In this document: in pieces, positions 36,842-47,410 of the stretch
Layout: every line of letters starts with the position of its first letter
Position numbering within the stretch: position 1 is the first letter of the stretch
Origin: Actinomycetota bacterium
GTDB lineage: Bacteria > Actinomycetota > Acidimicrobiia > Acidimicrobiales > Ilumatobacteraceae
Reading direction: 5' to 3'
DNA: 57,784 nt
NCBI GenBank assembly: GCA_009927665.1
Contig: RFMM01000180.1
Span: 1 to 57,784 of the forward strand
The notes under the pieces: model-generated
Told to the model about the DNA's origin: nothing
What the model saw: only the letters and a program-made list of their open reading frames with translations
Database searches by the model: none
Translations under genes and position numbers: made by a program

Positions 36842-37089
36842 CAGCGGCTCGCTTTCGACGTGGTGCTGGCCGCCTCGGCAGCGGCGATTTCCTTGGTGCG
36901 AATCGCCAGGTTGACGCGCGCAATCTGTTTGCGCAACGCACCGATGCTGGCGGTATCGGTCAATTGACCCGTGGCGAGTTTGAAGCGTGCGTTGAGAGAA
37001 TCCTGCTTCAGGTTTTCCAACAGCTCCACCAGACCAGCCAGGTCGAGTTCGTTGATTTCTTGCATCGACTTTTCGAGGTTCTCGGCCAT
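36841..37089 (-). CDS. rpmC: 50S ribosomal protein L29
   Basis: L29 sits at the tunnel exit near the trigger-factor site. 82 residues with [20 protein letters not shown] and [20 protein letters not shown], plus a short Ala/Ser-rich C-terminal tail. Two bases after rplP. Confidence 0.95.
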   Translation of the reverse strand: MAENLEKSMQEINELDLAGLVELLENLKQDSLNARFKLATGQLTDTASIGALRKQIARVNLAIRTKEIAAAEAASTTSKASR

Positions 37090-37091
37090 GA

Positions 37092-37508
37092 CTAGATGCC
37101 CTCCTCACGTTGAATGATGCGGCACTTGATCGGCAGTTTCTGCACTGCACGGCTGAGTGCCTGAGTGGCAACATCTGACGTCGGGTACGACAACTCGAAC
37201 AGCACACGGCCGGGTTTCACCACGGCCACCCACAACTCGGGGTTGCCCTTGCCGCTGCCCATGCGGGTTTCGGCGGGCTTCTTGGTCACCGACTTGTCGG
37301 GGAACACGTTGATCCACACCTTGCCACCGCGCTTGATGTGACGGGTCATGGCGATACGAGCCGCTTCGATTTGCCGCGACGTGATCCAACCCGGCTCAAG
37401 CGCCTGAATGCCGTACTCACCGAACGCCAACTCGCGCGCACCCTTCGACTCACCCTTCATGCGACCGCGATGGTGTTTGCGGTGCTTCACTTTCTTTGGT
37501 TGCAACAT
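37092..37508 (-). CDS. rplP: 50S ribosomal protein L16
   Basis: L16 positions A-site tRNA. The 138-residue protein begins [20 protein letters not shown], has [20 protein letters not shown] and the [20 protein letters not shown] motif. Standard form and position. Confidence 0.97.
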   Translation of the reverse strand: MLQPKKVKHRKHHRGRMKGESKGARELAFGEYGIQALEPGWITSRQIEAARIAMTRHIKRGGKVWINVFPDKSVTKKPAETRMGSGKGNPELWVAVVKPGRVLFELSYPTSDVATQALSRAVQKLPIKCRIIQREEGI

Positions 37509-37510
37509 GG

Positions 37511-38374
37511 TCAGTCCTTCTTGAAGTGCGGGGTCTCGGTCGAATCGCTCAGGCGACGCTCAATCTCTTCTTCGGCGTCGATCAGCGTTTCCATGTGTTG
37601 ATCGGCTTCGCCCACGAGTGGGTCGTTCTCGTCGCGCGGGCCAGCAGAGGTAATCACGCTGGCTGAACGCGGCGCGGCTGCCATGGTGTCACCGGCTGCC
37701 ATCTGTGCTTCACGCATCGCGCGATCGGCGTTGTCGGTTGAGTACGGAAGAATCTCACCCTTGTACAGCCACACCTTGATGCCAACGCGACCAGCCGAGG
37801 TAACGGCTTCGCGGAATCCGTAGTCGATGTTCGCACGCAACGTGTGCAGCGGAACACGACCCTCGCGGTACCACTCGCGACGGGTCATCTCGGCGCCACC
37901 GAGTCGGCCCGAACACTGGATACGAATGCCCTGCACGCCGGCCTTCTGTGCGTTCTGCACGGCGCGCTTCATCGCACGGCGGAACGCCACTCGGTTGGCC
38001 AACTGGTCAGCGACACCTTGAGCAACGAGTGCTGCATCGAGTTCAGAGTCTTTGATCTCGTTGATGTTCAACTGCAGTTTGTTGTTGCCCGTGAGCGCCG
38101 ACAGGTGCTCGCGCAACTCGTTGGCTTTTGCACCGGCTTTGCCGATGACCACACCGGGGCGAGCGGTGTGAATGTCGATGCGCAGCTTGTCGATCGTGCG
38201 CTCGATGTCGATTCGACTGACGGCCGCATCAGCAAGGCGCGCCATGAGGTAGCCGCGAATCTTCCAGTCTTCGGTGAGGTACTCGCGGTACTGCTTCTTG
38301 CCGGCAAACCACTTGCTCTTCCATTCGGTCGTGATGCCGAGGCGGAAGCCGTACGGATTGATCTTCTGGCCCAT
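37511..38374 (-). CDS. rpsC: 30S ribosomal protein S3 with acidic C-terminal extension
   Basis: S3 forms part of the mRNA entry helicase. The 287-residue protein begins [20 protein letters not shown], has the KH-domain motif [20 protein letters not shown] and the [20 protein letters not shown] segment. About 50 residues beyond the usual core form an acidic tail ([20 protein letters not shown]). Its start shares one base with the rplV stop. Confidence 0.96.
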   Translation of the reverse strand: MGQKINPYGFRLGITTEWKSKWFAGKKQYREYLTEDWKIRGYLMARLADAAVSRIDIERTIDKLRIDIHTARPGVVIGKAGAKANELREHLSALTGNNKLQLNINEIKDSELDAALVAQGVADQLANRVAFRRAMKRAVQNAQKAGVQGIRIQCSGRLGGAEMTRREWYREGRVPLHTLRANIDYGFREAVTSAGRVGIKVWLYKGEILPYSTDNADRAMREAQMAAGDTMAAAPRSASVITSAGPRDENDPLVGEADQHMETLIDAEEEIERRLSDSTETPHFKKD

Positions 38375-38943
38375 TACTTCGACTCCTCGTTCGTTGCTGC
38401 ACTCGACTCGGTGGCCTCGCCCGCGTCATCGGCGGTCGCGGCTTCGTTCTTGGCGTCAGTAGCTGCCGCGGCGGCTGCGCGAGCCTGGCTGGCAGCCACG
38501 CGCTTGCGGCGGTCTGACTTCTCGCTGCCACCCTGGGCGGCAAGTGACTTCAGCGTGTTCTCGTCCATCTCGCCGACGACGATCGTGACGTGCGCGCCAC
38601 GGCGCAGGCGCGTGTTGGCGCGACCGCGTGCACGCGGGCGGAACCGCTTGATCGTTGGCGACTCGTCGGCGAAGCACGCCTTGACGTACAACTTCTCTTC
38701 GTCCATCTCGTGGTTGGTCACGGCGTTCGAGACGGCTGATTTGAGCAACTTCTGAATGATCGCGGCTGCACCGACTTCATGCAGGCTGAGCAGTTCGCGC
38801 GCGCTCGTCACGTCGAGGCCGCGCATTTGATTGAGCACCGGGCGAAACTTCGAGGCCGACATGCGCACCCAGCGCACCTGCGCCTTGGCGCCGCCACGGC
38901 TGCCCGCGACGCGATTGGCTTCGTTGAGCTTCGGGCCGGTCAT
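38374..38943 (-). CDS. rplV: 50S ribosomal protein L22 with Ala/Glu-rich C-terminal extension
   Basis: L22 lines the exit tunnel. The core has [20 protein letters not shown] and [20 protein letters not shown]. The C-terminal 55 residues, after the family core ends near residue 133, are an Ala/Ser/Glu/Lys low-complexity tail ([19 protein letters not shown]). Family members are normally 110-130 residues; this is 189. It overlaps rpsS by four bases. Confidence 0.95.
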   Translation of the reverse strand: MTGPKLNEANRVAGSRGGAKAQVRWVRMSASKFRPVLNQMRGLDVTSARELLSLHEVGAAAIIQKLLKSAVSNAVTNHEMDEEKLYVKACFADESPTIKRFRPRARGRANTRLRRGAHVTIVVGEMDENTLKSLAAQGGSEKSDRRKRVAASQARAAAAAATDAKNEAATADDAGEATESSAATNEESK

Positions 38944-39251
38944 GACGAAGCCCCGGGTGCCGCAGGTGCAGACTCGGCTCCGGCCATCTTCTCCGAGCTG
39001 GCGTGGGCCTTGAAGGTTCGGGTGTTGGCAAATTCACCCAACTTGTGTCCGACCATCGATTCGGTGACATACACAGGCACGTGCTTGCGACCGTCGTGCA
39101 CGGCGAAGGTGTGGCCCACCATGTCGGGAATGATCGTCGAGCGACGCGACCACGTCTTGATCGGCTTGCGATCGCCACTCTCGTTCATTGCGTCGAGCTT
39201 CTTCAAGAGATGCTCGTCCACGAACGGACCCTTCTTCAGACTGCGAGCCAT
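38940..39251 (-). CDS. rpsS: 30S ribosomal protein S19
   Basis: S19 pairs with S13 in the subunit head. The 103-residue product begins [20 protein letters not shown] and has [20 protein letters not shown] and [20 protein letters not shown], followed by a short Ala/Pro tail. Standard position after rplB. Confidence 0.97.
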   Translation of the reverse strand: MARSLKKGPFVDEHLLKKLDAMNESGDRKPIKTWSRRSTIIPDMVGHTFAVHDGRKHVPVYVTESMVGHKLGEFANTRTFKAHASSEKMAGAESAPAAPGASS

Positions 39252-39254
39252 GCG

Positions 39255-40091
39255 TTAACCACGTGCCTTTCCTGAACGACGACGACGCACGATGAACTGC
39301 TGCGACGCCTTTGACTTCTTGCGCGTACGACGCTCGGGCTTGCCCCACGGCGAAACAGCCGGACGACCGCCCGACGTCTTTCCTTCGCCACCACCGAGCG
39401 GGTGGTCGACGGGGTTCATGGCGACGCCGCGTGACTGCGGGCGCACACCCTTCCAGCGATTGCGACCTGCCTTGCCGATCTTCACGAGTTCGTGTTCGGC
39501 GTTACCGACTTCACCAATGGTGGCGCGACAATCGATCGGCACACGACGCATTTCGCTGCTTGGCATGCGCAACGTGGCGAAGTCACCTTCTTTGGCAACA
39601 AGCTGCACCGAGACGCCAGCCGAACGCGCGATGCGACCACCCTGGCCGGGGCGCATCTCGACGTTGTGCACGACGGTGCCGACAGGCACGTAACGCAACG
39701 GCAGTGCGTTGCCCGGCTTGATGTCGGCGCGCTGACCGCTTTCGACATGCTGACCCACTTCGAGACCCTTCGGCGCCAAGATGTACGCCTTCGTGCCGTC
39801 GAGGTAGTGCAAGAGCGCGATGCGACAGGTGCGGTTCGGGTCGTACTCGATGGCGGCAACTTTGGCGCGAACTTCGTCTTTGCCGCGCTTCCAGTCGATG
39901 ATGCGGTACTGCTGCTTGTGTCCGCCACCCTTGTGGCGCGAGGTGATGCGACCCGATGCATTGCGACCGCCGCGCTCAGGCTTCGAGGTGAGCAACGACT
40001 TTTCTGGTCGGTGCTTCGTGACTTCCGAGAAGTCAGCCGACGTCTGGAATCGACGACCGCTGCTGGTGGGGCGACGTTTGCGAATGGCCAT
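39255..40091 (-). CDS. rplB: 50S ribosomal protein L2
   Basis: L2 supports peptidyl-transferase-centre assembly and subunit joining. With ATG 40091 the protein is 278 residues, begins [20 protein letters not shown], and has [40 protein letters not shown] and the active-region [20 protein letters not shown]. Upstream in-frame codons within rplW are not used. Confidence 0.97.
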   Translation of the reverse strand: MAIRKRRPTSSGRRFQTSADFSEVTKHRPEKSLLTSKPERGGRNASGRITSRHKGGGHKQQYRIIDWKRGKDEVRAKVAAIEYDPNRTCRIALLHYLDGTKAYILAPKGLEVGQHVESGQRADIKPGNALPLRYVPVGTVVHNVEMRPGQGGRIARSAGVSVQLVAKEGDFATLRMPSSEMRRVPIDCRATIGEVGNAEHELVKIGKAGRNRWKGVRPQSRGVAMNPVDHPLGGGEGKTSGGRPAVSPWGKPERRTRKKSKASQQFIVRRRRSGKARG

Positions 40092-40101
40092 GGTGGTGCG
40101 C

Positions 40102-40392
40102 TCAGTTCTCGAACAGCGGGATCTGTTGACCGGGGGCGAGTGTGACGATGGCCCGCTTCGAACCATCACGCACACCGACTCGATTGGTGCCGCGGGTGAT
40201 GCGGCGCTTGCCCAGACGGTTCAGGGTGTTGACCTTCACGACCTTCACATTGAAGATGCGCTGCACTGCGTCACGAATCTCGGGCTTGCTGGCCGAGGGG
40301 TGCACTTCGAAGGTGTACACGCCGACGCTCGAGCCGGCGTAGCTCTTTTCCGACACCACTGGGCGGATGATCACGTCGCGTGGGTCTTTCAC
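40102..40392 (-). CDS. rplW: 50S ribosomal protein L23
   Basis: L23 docks the trigger factor and signal recognition particle at the tunnel exit. 96 residues starting [20 protein letters not shown] with the [20 protein letters not shown] segment. Overlaps rplD by four bases. Confidence 0.96.
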   Translation of the reverse strand: MKDPRDVIIRPVVSEKSYAGSSVGVYTFEVHPSASKPEIRDAVQRIFNVKVVKVNTLNRLGKRRITRGTNRVGVRDGSKRAIVTLAPGQQIPLFEN

Positions 40393-41012
40393 TTTGCACC
40401 TCCGGCGGTCGTGGGCAGGCTGTCTTGCGAGAACACGATCCAGTCGTTGACGAGCACGTCATAGGCGTTGAGTTCGCTCGTCAGAACCACCTGCACATTG
40501 GCAAGATTGCGCATGCTCTTGGCGGCATCGCTGGTCGCACTCTTCACGACGACCATCACGTTGCCGCTCGTGCCGAGCGCGGCAAGCGCGGCAGCGCCGG
40601 CCTTGGCGTTGGGCTTGTCGAACGACCAGGCATCGACGACGATGACCTTGCCGTCGCGAGCGCGATCAGAAAGAGCAGAACGCAACGCCAATTGCACCAT
40701 CTTTTTCGGGGTGCGCTGGCTGTATTTGCGTGGCGTCGGGCCAAGCGTGACTGCGCCACCGACGAACTGCGGCGCACGAATGGAACCCTGACGGGCGTTA
40801 CCAGTGCCCTTCTGGCTGAATGGCTTCTTGCCACCACCACGCACTTCGGCACGACCCTTGGTGCTCTGTGTACCCGCTCGACGATGGGCCAACTGAGCGA
40901 CAACGACTTGATGCATCACGGCGACGTTCGGCACCAAACCGAAGAAGTCGTCTGACAATTCAACGCTCGCGGCGTTCTTGCCGGCGGGGTTCTTCATCGT
41001 GAGTTTGGCCAT
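40389..41012 (-). CDS. rplD: 50S ribosomal protein L4
   Basis: L4 is an early assembly protein that reaches the exit tunnel; in E. coli it also autoregulates the S10 operon through the mRNA leader. The 207-residue product has [40 protein letters not shown] and a [11 protein letters not shown]-like segment. Standard position after rplC. Confidence 0.96.
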   Translation of the reverse strand: MAKLTMKNPAGKNAASVELSDDFFGLVPNVAVMHQVVVAQLAHRRAGTQSTKGRAEVRGGGKKPFSQKGTGNARQGSIRAPQFVGGAVTLGPTPRKYSQRTPKKMVQLALRSALSDRARDGKVIVVDAWSFDKPNAKAGAAALAALGTSGNVMVVVKSATSDAAKSMRNLANVQVVLTSELNAYDVLVNDWIVFSQDSLPTTAGGAK

Positions 41013-41014
41013 GA

Positions 41015-41656
41015 TTACTTGCCGCCCTTCATCGCGTTACGAACGATGACGACGCCACCGTTCGGGCCGGGCACTGCACCCTTCACGAGCAGCAAATTGC
41101 GCTCAGCGTCGGCTTGCACGATTTCGAGATTCATGATGGTTACTTGCTGATGGCCGAGATGGCCGGCCATGCGCATGCCGCGGAACACGCGACCAGGAAA
41201 CGAGCGCTGACCAATCGAGCCCGGTGCGCGGTGGTGTTTGTGGTTGCCGTGCGCAGCACCCTGACCGCGGAAGTTGTGGCGCTTCATGCCACCGGCAAAG
41301 CCCTTGCCGCGGCTGACTGCAGTGACGTCAACGATTTCTCCTGCCACCAACTTGTCGACACCAATTTCTTGACCAACTTCGAAACCGTCGACGGAATCAA
41401 GGCGCAGCTCGACCAGACGACGACCCGGCGCCACGTTGTGCTTGGCGAAGTGGCCCGCTGCCGCCTTGGTGAGTTTCTTGGCGTCTTTTTGCCCAAAGGT
41501 CACTTGCAATGCGTTGTAACCATCGGTGGCATTCGTCTTCACCTGCACGATGCGCGCAGGCTCGACGCGCAGAACGGTGACGGGCACGACGCGACGGTCG
41601 GCCGTCCACACTTGCGTCATGCCGACCTTCTCGCCGACGATCGCTTTCTGTGCCAT
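41015..41656 (-). CDS. rplC: 50S ribosomal protein L3
   Basis: L3 starts large-subunit assembly and borders the peptidyl transferase centre. The 213-residue protein has KAIVGEKVGMTQVW, VTAVSRGKGFAGGMKRHNFR, GQGAAHGNHKHHRAPGSIGQ and RVFRGMRMAGHLGHQQVTIM. A ribosome site (AAAAGG) lies six bases before the ATG. It is separated from rpsJ by htrA and a structured leader, so its transcription must pass or restart after a terminator. Confidence 0.97.
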   Translation of the reverse strand: MAQKAIVGEKVGMTQVWTADRRVVPVTVLRVEPARIVQVKTNATDGYNALQVTFGQKDAKKLTKAAAGHFAKHNVAPGRRLVELRLDSVDGFEVGQEIGVDKLVAGEIVDVTAVSRGKGFAGGMKRHNFRGQGAAHGNHKHHRAPGSIGQRSFPGRVFRGMRMAGHLGHQQVTIMNLEIVQADAERNLLLVKGAVPGPNGGVVIVRNAMKGGK

Positions 41657-41963
41657 GGTGAACCTTTTCTGTTGCGACTATTGCTGCTCTTCGCGTGCGC
41701 CCGCACCGCGGCGACGGTCTCGTTCGCTTCCACGAAAAAGCCCCGCTCGGCAAAGCCGGCGGAGCCCGAGATCGTTTTCGCTGTGAGGTACCTGACGAAT
41801 CAGGCGCACACAGACATCAATTGGGTGTGGGGTGAACCCCACGAAGTCAACTGACGACTGCGACTGGTCTGGCGTGAGCCGTTCCAAACGCGACTTGGCA
41901 CGCTATCGGGCGTTTGCGCCTGCCCCACCGGGGCCGAGGTTTGCCCGAGCGAGGGCCGTGGGC
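41657..41963 (-). promoter_or_regulatory. 307-bp intergenic leader between htrA and rplC
   Basis: The only gap over 300 bp in the window. In the direction of transcription it holds three hairpins: GTGGGG/CCCCAC (41827-41842), CCTGA/TCAGG with a CGAA-type tetraloop (41791-41804) and the terminator at 41735-41765. About 80 nt then remain before rplC. No convincing promoter was found, although TTGACT occurs near 41850. The order fits a transcription attenuator or r-protein-responsive leader; that is inference. Confidence 0.5.
41735..41765 (-). terminator. Intrinsic terminator upstream of rplC
   Basis: On the minus strand GCTCCGC, then CGGC-TTT-GCCG, a bulged A, GCGGGGC and TTTTT: an 11-pair GC-rich stem with a U-run. 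It ends the htrA transcript or attenuates transcription into rplC. Confidence 0.8.
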
Positions 41964-43109
41964 CTAGTCCTTGGGGCGTGCGACCAGCGTCGCCGAGAGC
42001 GTCAGGCGCTCACCATCACGCACAAGGTCGATCTCAATGGTGTCGCCCGGGCTGCGGTCACGAATCGCCGCCACGAGACCGGCCTGACCGTTGACCGGCT
42101 CGCCGTCGACCGCCAGCACCACATCGCCCTCACGAATGCCCGCCGTCTCAGCTGGAGAATCGGGCTGCACGGTGGTGATGATCGAGCCGGCTCCACCGTC
42201 AGTGCGGGCATCAATGCTGACGCCGAGAAAACCTTCGGTGCGCTCTTCGCCAGCTGCTTGACTGCGCAATTGCTCGAGCACGGCCAGTGTCTCGTCGACG
42301 GAGATGGCAAACCCGATGTTGTTTGCCGACGAGGTGGAATCGCCACGGGCTACGGCCGTGTTGATGCCCACGACTTCTCCCCGCATGTTGACGAGCGGTC
42401 CACCCGAGTTGCCTGATGAGATTGCGGCGTCGGTCTGGATGAGGCTGTTCAATGCACCAGAGTCGGTGAAGATCGTGCGCTTCAAGGCCGACACGATTCC
42501 GGTCGTCACGCTCGGACCACCATCAAGGGCGAGTGCGTATCCGATGGCCACCACTTGGTCGCCAACTCGCACGCTTCCAGGTTTGGCAAACGTCGCAGCA
42601 ACGAGACCGCTCGCATTCACCTTGAGCAGGGCGAGATCGTTGCCGGTGTCGAAAGCGAGCACTTCTGCCGTGACTGGCTCGGTGTCGTTCGCGAATCGCA
42701 CACGAACATCCGTGGCACCTTCGACAACGTGTGCGTTGGTGAGAATCTCACCGTTGCTCGACACCACCACACCGGTTCCCGTAGCTTCTCCGTCGCCCAT
42801 TGCGCCGTTCACTTGCGCCGAGATGGTGACGACGCTGTTGGCCAATCGTTGCGCCACGAGCGCAACTGACGTTGCATCTGTTGACTCGACATCTGACACC
42901 ACGGGGGCAGACGTCACCTGCGTGTACGGCTCGTCATTCGTCGCTGTCGAAGCGTCATTGAGTTGTGTCGCGATCACGCCGCCGATGAATCCGGAAATCA
43001 CCGAGAGCAGTGCAGCGAGCAACGCGACGCGCCAAACGCGAGGCTTGGCCGGCGACCGTTGTGATCCGGTGTACTCCGAGGGCGGTGGCGGGGGTAGCAC
43101 GAAACTCAT
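41964..43109 (-). CDS. htrA: Membrane-anchored HtrA/DegP-type serine protease with PDZ domain
   Basis: A 381-residue S1C protease. Residues 1-24 are a proline-rich cytoplasmic tail, 25-50 one membrane helix (RVALLAALLSVISGFIGGVI), then an extracytoplasmic linker. The trypsin-like domain carries the triad H127 (TNAHVV), D158 (NDLALL) and S235 (SSGNSGGP). A C-terminal PDZ domain starts near EGFLGVSIDA. Such proteases degrade misfolded exported proteins. The ATG at 43109 is used; GTG/ATG at 43151/43148 would add 14 residues. The gene sits between rpsJ and rplC, splitting an otherwise standard S10 operon, and is followed by a terminator. Confidence 0.9.
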   Translation of the reverse strand: MSFVLPPPPPSEYTGSQRSPAKPRVWRVALLAALLSVISGFIGGVIATQLNDASTATNDEPYTQVTSAPVVSDVESTDATSVALVAQRLANSVVTISAQVNGAMGDGEATGTGVVVSSNGEILTNAHVVEGATDVRVRFANDTEPVTAEVLAFDTGNDLALLKVNASGLVAATFAKPGSVRVGDQVVAIGYALALDGGPSVTTGIVSALKRTIFTDSGALNSLIQTDAAISSGNSGGPLVNMRGEVVGINTAVARGDSTSSANNIGFAISVDETLAVLEQLRSQAAGEERTEGFLGVSIDARTDGGAGSIITTVQPDSPAETAGIREGDVVLAVDGEPVNGQAGLVAAIRDRSPGDTIEIDLVRDGERLTLSATLVARPKD

Positions 43110-43231
43110 AGGGAGTTGTCTAGCGCCACACTGTCGCGGCTGCGACATCACTCTGGGCGCTTCTCACCAAGCTCTTAACCGTGCTTATGACGGTGTTTTC
43201 ACGGCTTCAACCGCCGCGTGTCTGAGTTCAC

Positions 43232-43546
43232 TCAGTTCATCTTGATTTCGATGTCAACGCCGGCGGCAATCTCGAGGCGCTGCAGCGTCTCGACCGTCTT
43301 GGCATTGGCATCGACAATGTCGATGATGCGCTTGTGAATGCGCATTTCGAAGTGCTCACGCGAGTCTTTGTCGACGTGCGGTCCGCGAATCACCGTGTAG
43401 CGGTGCTTGTCGGTGGGCAGCGGAATCGGCCCACGCACCGTGGCGGCAGTGCGCACGACCGTCTCAACGATCTTGCGCGACTCGTTGTCGAGCACGGCAT
43501 GGTCGAACGCCTTGAGGCGAATGCGAATGCCCTGCTTTTGCGCCAT
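43232..43546 (-). CDS. rpsJ: 30S ribosomal protein S10
   Basis: S10 is a head protein and also NusE in antitermination. The 104-residue protein begins [20 protein letters not shown], has [20 protein letters not shown] and [20 protein letters not shown]. It follows tuf by 39 bp. A CTGAG/CTCAG mini-hairpin (43222-43235) overlaps its stop codon. rpsJ is normally followed by rplC; here htrA intervenes. Confidence 0.97.
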   Translation of the reverse strand: MAQKQGIRIRLKAFDHAVLDNESRKIVETVVRTAATVRGPIPLPTDKHRYTVIRGPHVDKDSREHFEMRIHKRIIDIVDANAKTVETLQRLEIAAGVDIEIKMN

Positions 43547-43585
43547 GGTGAGTGAGTCTCGGTTCCTGAGTTGATCCGTCGTTGC

Positions 43586-44770
43586 TTACTGGAGGATCTT
43601 CGTCACTCGACCGGCGCCAACGGTGCGGCCACCTTCGCGAATCGCGAAGCGCAGACCTTCGTCCATGGCGATCGGCTTGCCGAGTTCGACCGTCATCACG
43701 ACGTTGTCACCAGGCATCACCATCTCGGTGCCCGAAGGCAACTGAATGGTGCCGGTTACGTCAGTGGTGCGGAAGAAGAACTGCGGACGGTAGTTGTTGA
43801 AGAACGGCTTGTGACGGCCACCCTCTTCCTTCTTCAGAACGTACACCTGACCCTCGAACTTGGTGTGCGGGGTGATGCTGCCAGGGGCGCACAGCACCTG
43901 ACCACGCTCGACGTCTTCTTTCTTCGTGCCGCGCAAGAGCGCGCCGATGTTGTCGCCGGCCTGACCTTCGTCAAGCAACTTGCGGAACATCTCGACGCCC
44001 GTGCACACGGTCTTCTGGGTGTCACGCAAGCCGACGATTTCAATTTCGTCGCCGGTGTTGACCTTGCCCTGCTCAACCTTGCCGGTCACGACGGTGCCAC
44101 GACCAGTGATGGTGAACACGTCTTCGATCGGCATGAGGAACGGCTTGTCGAGCTCACGCTTCGGCTCGGGGATGTAATCGTCACAGGCCTTCATGAGCTC
44201 CATGATCTTTTCTTGCCATGCGGCATCGCCCTCGAGCGCCTTGAGCGCCGAGACACGCACGACCGGCACATCTTTGCCCGGGAACTCGTACATCGTGAGC
44301 AGGTCGCGAATTTCTTCTTCGACGAGCATCAGCATGTCTTCGTCATCGACCATGTCGGCCTTGTTGAGGGCGACCACGATGTAGGGCACGCCGACTTGGC
44401 GGGCCAACAGCACGTGTTCACGCGTCTGGGGCATCGGGCCGTCAGTGGCGGCGACCACGAGGATCGCACCGTCAACCTGAGCGGCACCGGTGATCATGTT
44501 CTTGATGTAGTCGGCGTGACCCGGCATGTCGACGTGCGCGTAGTGGCGCTTCTCGGTCTCGTATTCAATGTGCGCGATCGAGATGGTGATACCGCGCGCC
44601 TTCTCTTCGGGCGCCTTGTCGATCTGATCGAACGGGGTGTACTCGGCCAGACCCTTGTCGGCGAGTGTCTTGGAGATGGATGCGGTCAACGTGGTCTTGC
44701 CGTGGTCAATGTGACCCATCGTGCCGATGTTGACGTGGGGCTTGTTGCGCTCGAATTTACCCTTCGACAT
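43586..44770 (-). CDS. tuf: Elongation factor Tu
   Basis: EF-Tu delivers aminoacyl-tRNA to the ribosome. The 394-residue protein has the P-loop [14 protein letters not shown], the [20 protein letters not shown] segment, the guanine motif [10 protein letters not shown] and domain 2 and 3 signatures ending [11 protein letters not shown]. Standard str-operon position after fusA; only one copy is seen in the window. Confidence 0.98.
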   Translation of the reverse strand: MSKGKFERNKPHVNIGTMGHIDHGKTTLTASISKTLADKGLAEYTPFDQIDKAPEEKARGITISIAHIEYETEKRHYAHVDMPGHADYIKNMITGAAQVDGAILVVAATDGPMPQTREHVLLARQVGVPYIVVALNKADMVDDEDMLMLVEEEIRDLLTMYEFPGKDVPVVRVSALKALEGDAAWQEKIMELMKACDDYIPEPKRELDKPFLMPIEDVFTITGRGTVVTGKVEQGKVNTGDEIEIVGLRDTQKTVCTGVEMFRKLLDEGQAGDNIGALLRGTKKEDVERGQVLCAPGSITPHTKFEGQVYVLKKEEGGRHKPFFNNYRPQFFFRTTDVTGTIQLPSGTEMVMPGDNVVMTVELGKPIAMDEGLRFAIREGGRTVGAGRVTKILQ

Positions 44771-44817
44771 TGCTGTTTCTCTCCTGTGTTGCTTTCTTTG
44801 TTGAGATCGGTTGCTTG

Positions 44818-46898
44818 CTATTCCCCGCGCACGCGCTTGACGATCTCTTGCGAGATGGCCTCAGGCACCTGCTGGTACGAGTGGAATTGCATGGTGTACG
44901 TCGCGCGCCCTTGGGTGCGAGAACGCAGGTCTGTACTGTATCCGAACATTTCCGAAAGCGGCACTTGCGCACGCACGTTCTGGAAATTGCCGTTGGCCTC
45001 CATGCCTTCGATGCGACCACGGCGGCTCGACAAGTCACCGATGACGTCGCCCATGTGGTTCTCTGGCGTGACCACTTCGACAGCCATGATCGGCTCAAGG
45101 AGCACGGGGCGAGCCATCGCCGCGGCCTTCTTGAACGCCATCTGGCCGGCGATCTTGAACGCCATTTCGTTTGAGTCAACGTCGTGGTACTGGCCGTCAA
45201 CGAGGCTCACCTTCACATCGACCGTCGGATACCCGGCGAGCACACCGTTGTCGAGTGCAGCCTGAATGCCTTGGTTCGTCGGCTGGATGTACTCACGCGG
45301 AATGCGGCCACCAGTGATGTCGTCGACGAATTCATAGCCCTTGCCAGGGTTTGGCTCGACGGTGATTTTCACGACCGCGAACTGACCAGAACCACCCGAC
45401 TGCTTGATGTGGCGGTACTCAACGGTGTCAACGGTCTTGGTCACCGTCTCGCGATACGCGACCTGCGGTTTGCCCACCGTCGCATCGACATTGAATTCAC
45501 GCTGCATGCGGTCGACGAGAATCTCGAGGTGCAACTCGCCCATGCCCGAGATCACGGTCTGGCCGGTCTCGTGGTCGGTGCGCACGCGGAACGTCGGGTC
45601 TTCGTCTGACAACGACTTGAGTGCCTTACCCAGCTTGTCTTGATCGTTCTTCGTCTTCGGCTCGATGGCGACGTGAATGACCGGGTCGGGGAACTCCATG
45701 CGCTCCAAGATGACCGGGTTGTCGCGATCGCACAGCGTGTCACCAGTGGTGACGTCTTTGAAACCAGGCCAGCAACGATGTCACCGGCGAGTGCGACATC
45801 AATGTCTTCGCGCTGGTTCGCATGCATCAACAGCAGACGACCGACGCGCTCGCGCTTTTCTTTCACCGAGTTGTACAACTCTTCACCCTTGGCGATGCGA
45901 CCCGAGTAGACGCGGAAGTAGGTGAGCTTGCCGAAAGGGTCAGCAACGATCTTGAAGGCGAGTGCCGCAAACGGCGCCTTCTCGTTCGCTTCGCGGGTGA
46001 CCTTCTCGTCGCCCTTCAGGTTGGTGCCCTCAGCCGGCGGAATGTCGAGCGGCGACGGCAGATAGTCGACGACGGCGTCGAGCATCTGCTGCACACCCTT
46101 GTTCTTGAACGCCGAGCCACAGAGCACCGGCACGAAGCTGAACGCAAGCGTGCCCGTGCGAATCGCGCGCTTCAGGTCGGCTTCTGACAAGTCGCCGTCG
46201 CTGAGGTACTTCTCCATGATTTCTTCGCTCTCGCCGGCGGCGAGTTCGAGCAACTCCGCCCGGTATTGCTTGGCCTTCTCGACGTATTCGGCAGGAATCT
46301 CGGTCTCGAAATACTTCGAGTCTTTGTCGTCACCATCCCACTGAATGGCCTTCATCTTTACGATGTCGACGATGCCGGCGTAGCCACCCTCGGCGCCCAA
46401 CGGCAACATCACGACTGCGGGTGTCGACTGCAGACGATCTTTGATCATGTCGACGGTGCGGTAGAAGTTGGCGCCGGTGCGGTCCATCTTGTTGATGAAG
46501 CACAGGCGGGGCACGCGATATTTGTTGGCTTGACGCCACACGGTCTCGGTCTGCGGTTCGACACCAGCGACCGAGTCGAAGACCGCAACGGCGCCGTCGA
46601 GCACGCGCAGCGATCGCTCTACTTCGATCGTGAAGTCGACGTGACCCGGGGTGTCAATGATGTTGATGCGATGGTCGCGCCAGAATGCCGTAGTGGCAGC
46701 GGCAGTAATGGTGATGCCGCGCTCTTGTTCTTGCGCCATGTGGTCCATGATCGCTGCGCCTTCGTGCACTTCACCGATCTTGTACGACTTGCCGGTGTAG
46801 TAGAGCACGCGCTCGGTCGTGGTGGTCTTGCCGGCGTCAATGTGCGCCATGATGCCGATGTTGCGGTATCGCTCGAGTGGAAACTCTCGTTCAGACAT
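44818..46898 (-). CDS. fusA: Elongation factor G, frame broken by one base
   Basis: EF-G drives translocation. The N-terminal frame (ATG 46898) has [40 protein letters not shown] and [10 protein letters not shown], and reaches DIVAGL. The frame then shifts; the continuation is [14 protein letters not shown] leading to [20 protein letters not shown] and domains III-V ending KRVRGE. One base restored in the CC pair at 45764-45765 (GG to GGG on the coding strand) yields a continuous 693-residue EF-G. The gene is essential, so an error in the sequence is the likely cause. Confidence 0.95.
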
Positions 46899-46937
46899 GG
46901 GGGGATACTCCGTGCGGTTCGTCGTGCGTGTGGGGGT

Positions 46938-47408
46938 TTACCAGCGGTAGTGCGCGAAGGCTTTGTTAGCTTCCGCCATCTTCTGCGTGTCTTCGCGCTT
47001 CTTCATCGAGGCACCGACGCCGTTCGAGGCATCAAGCAACTCATTGGCGAGACATTCAGCCATCGTCTTTTCGCGACGGGCGCGGGCGTTGTCGACGACC
47101 CAGCGAATGGCAAGGGTGGTCGAGCGACGAGGCTTGACCTCGACAGGCACCTGGTAGGTGGCACCACCGACGCGGCGGCTGCGCACTTCGAGCGGGGGCT
47201 TCACGTTGTCAATCGCCCGCTTCAGCGTTGCGAGCGGCTCGCTGCTGGTCTTTTGTTCGATGATCTTCATCGCACCGTAGACGATCTGTTCGGCAGTGCT
47301 CTTCTTGCCGTGCAGCATCACCTTGTTGACGATTTGCGTGACGAGCGTGGAATGGAAGACCGGGTCAGCGAGCAACTCGCTGCGTACGGCTGGACCTTTG
47401 CGCGACAT
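46938..47408 (-). CDS. rpsG: 30S ribosomal protein S7
   Basis: S7 nucleates head assembly and in E. coli autoregulates the str operon. The 156-residue product begins [20 protein letters not shown] and has [20 protein letters not shown] and AHYRW at the C-terminus. Two bases after rpsL. Confidence 0.97.
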   Translation of the reverse strand: MSRKGPAVRSELLADPVFHSTLVTQIVNKVMLHGKKSTAEQIVYGAMKIIEQKTSSEPLATLKRAIDNVKPPLEVRSRRVGGATYQVPVEVKPRRSTTLAIRWVVDNARARREKTMAECLANELLDASNGVGASMKKREDTQKMAEANKAFAHYRW

Positions 47409-47410
47409 GA

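Noticed and set aside
43571-45265. Long open frame on the plus strand (about 560 codons) opposite tuf and the end of fusA
   Set aside because: It is the antisense shadow of strongly conserved genes in G+C-rich DNA; its product is rich in His/Arg/Asp/Val in the pattern of reversed codons and matches no family.
45758-45770. Programmed ribosomal frameshift in fusA (and in the five other broken genes)
   Set aside because: No conserved slippery site or stimulatory structure, six unrelated genes affected, and no known frameshifting in these families. Single-base loss explains all.
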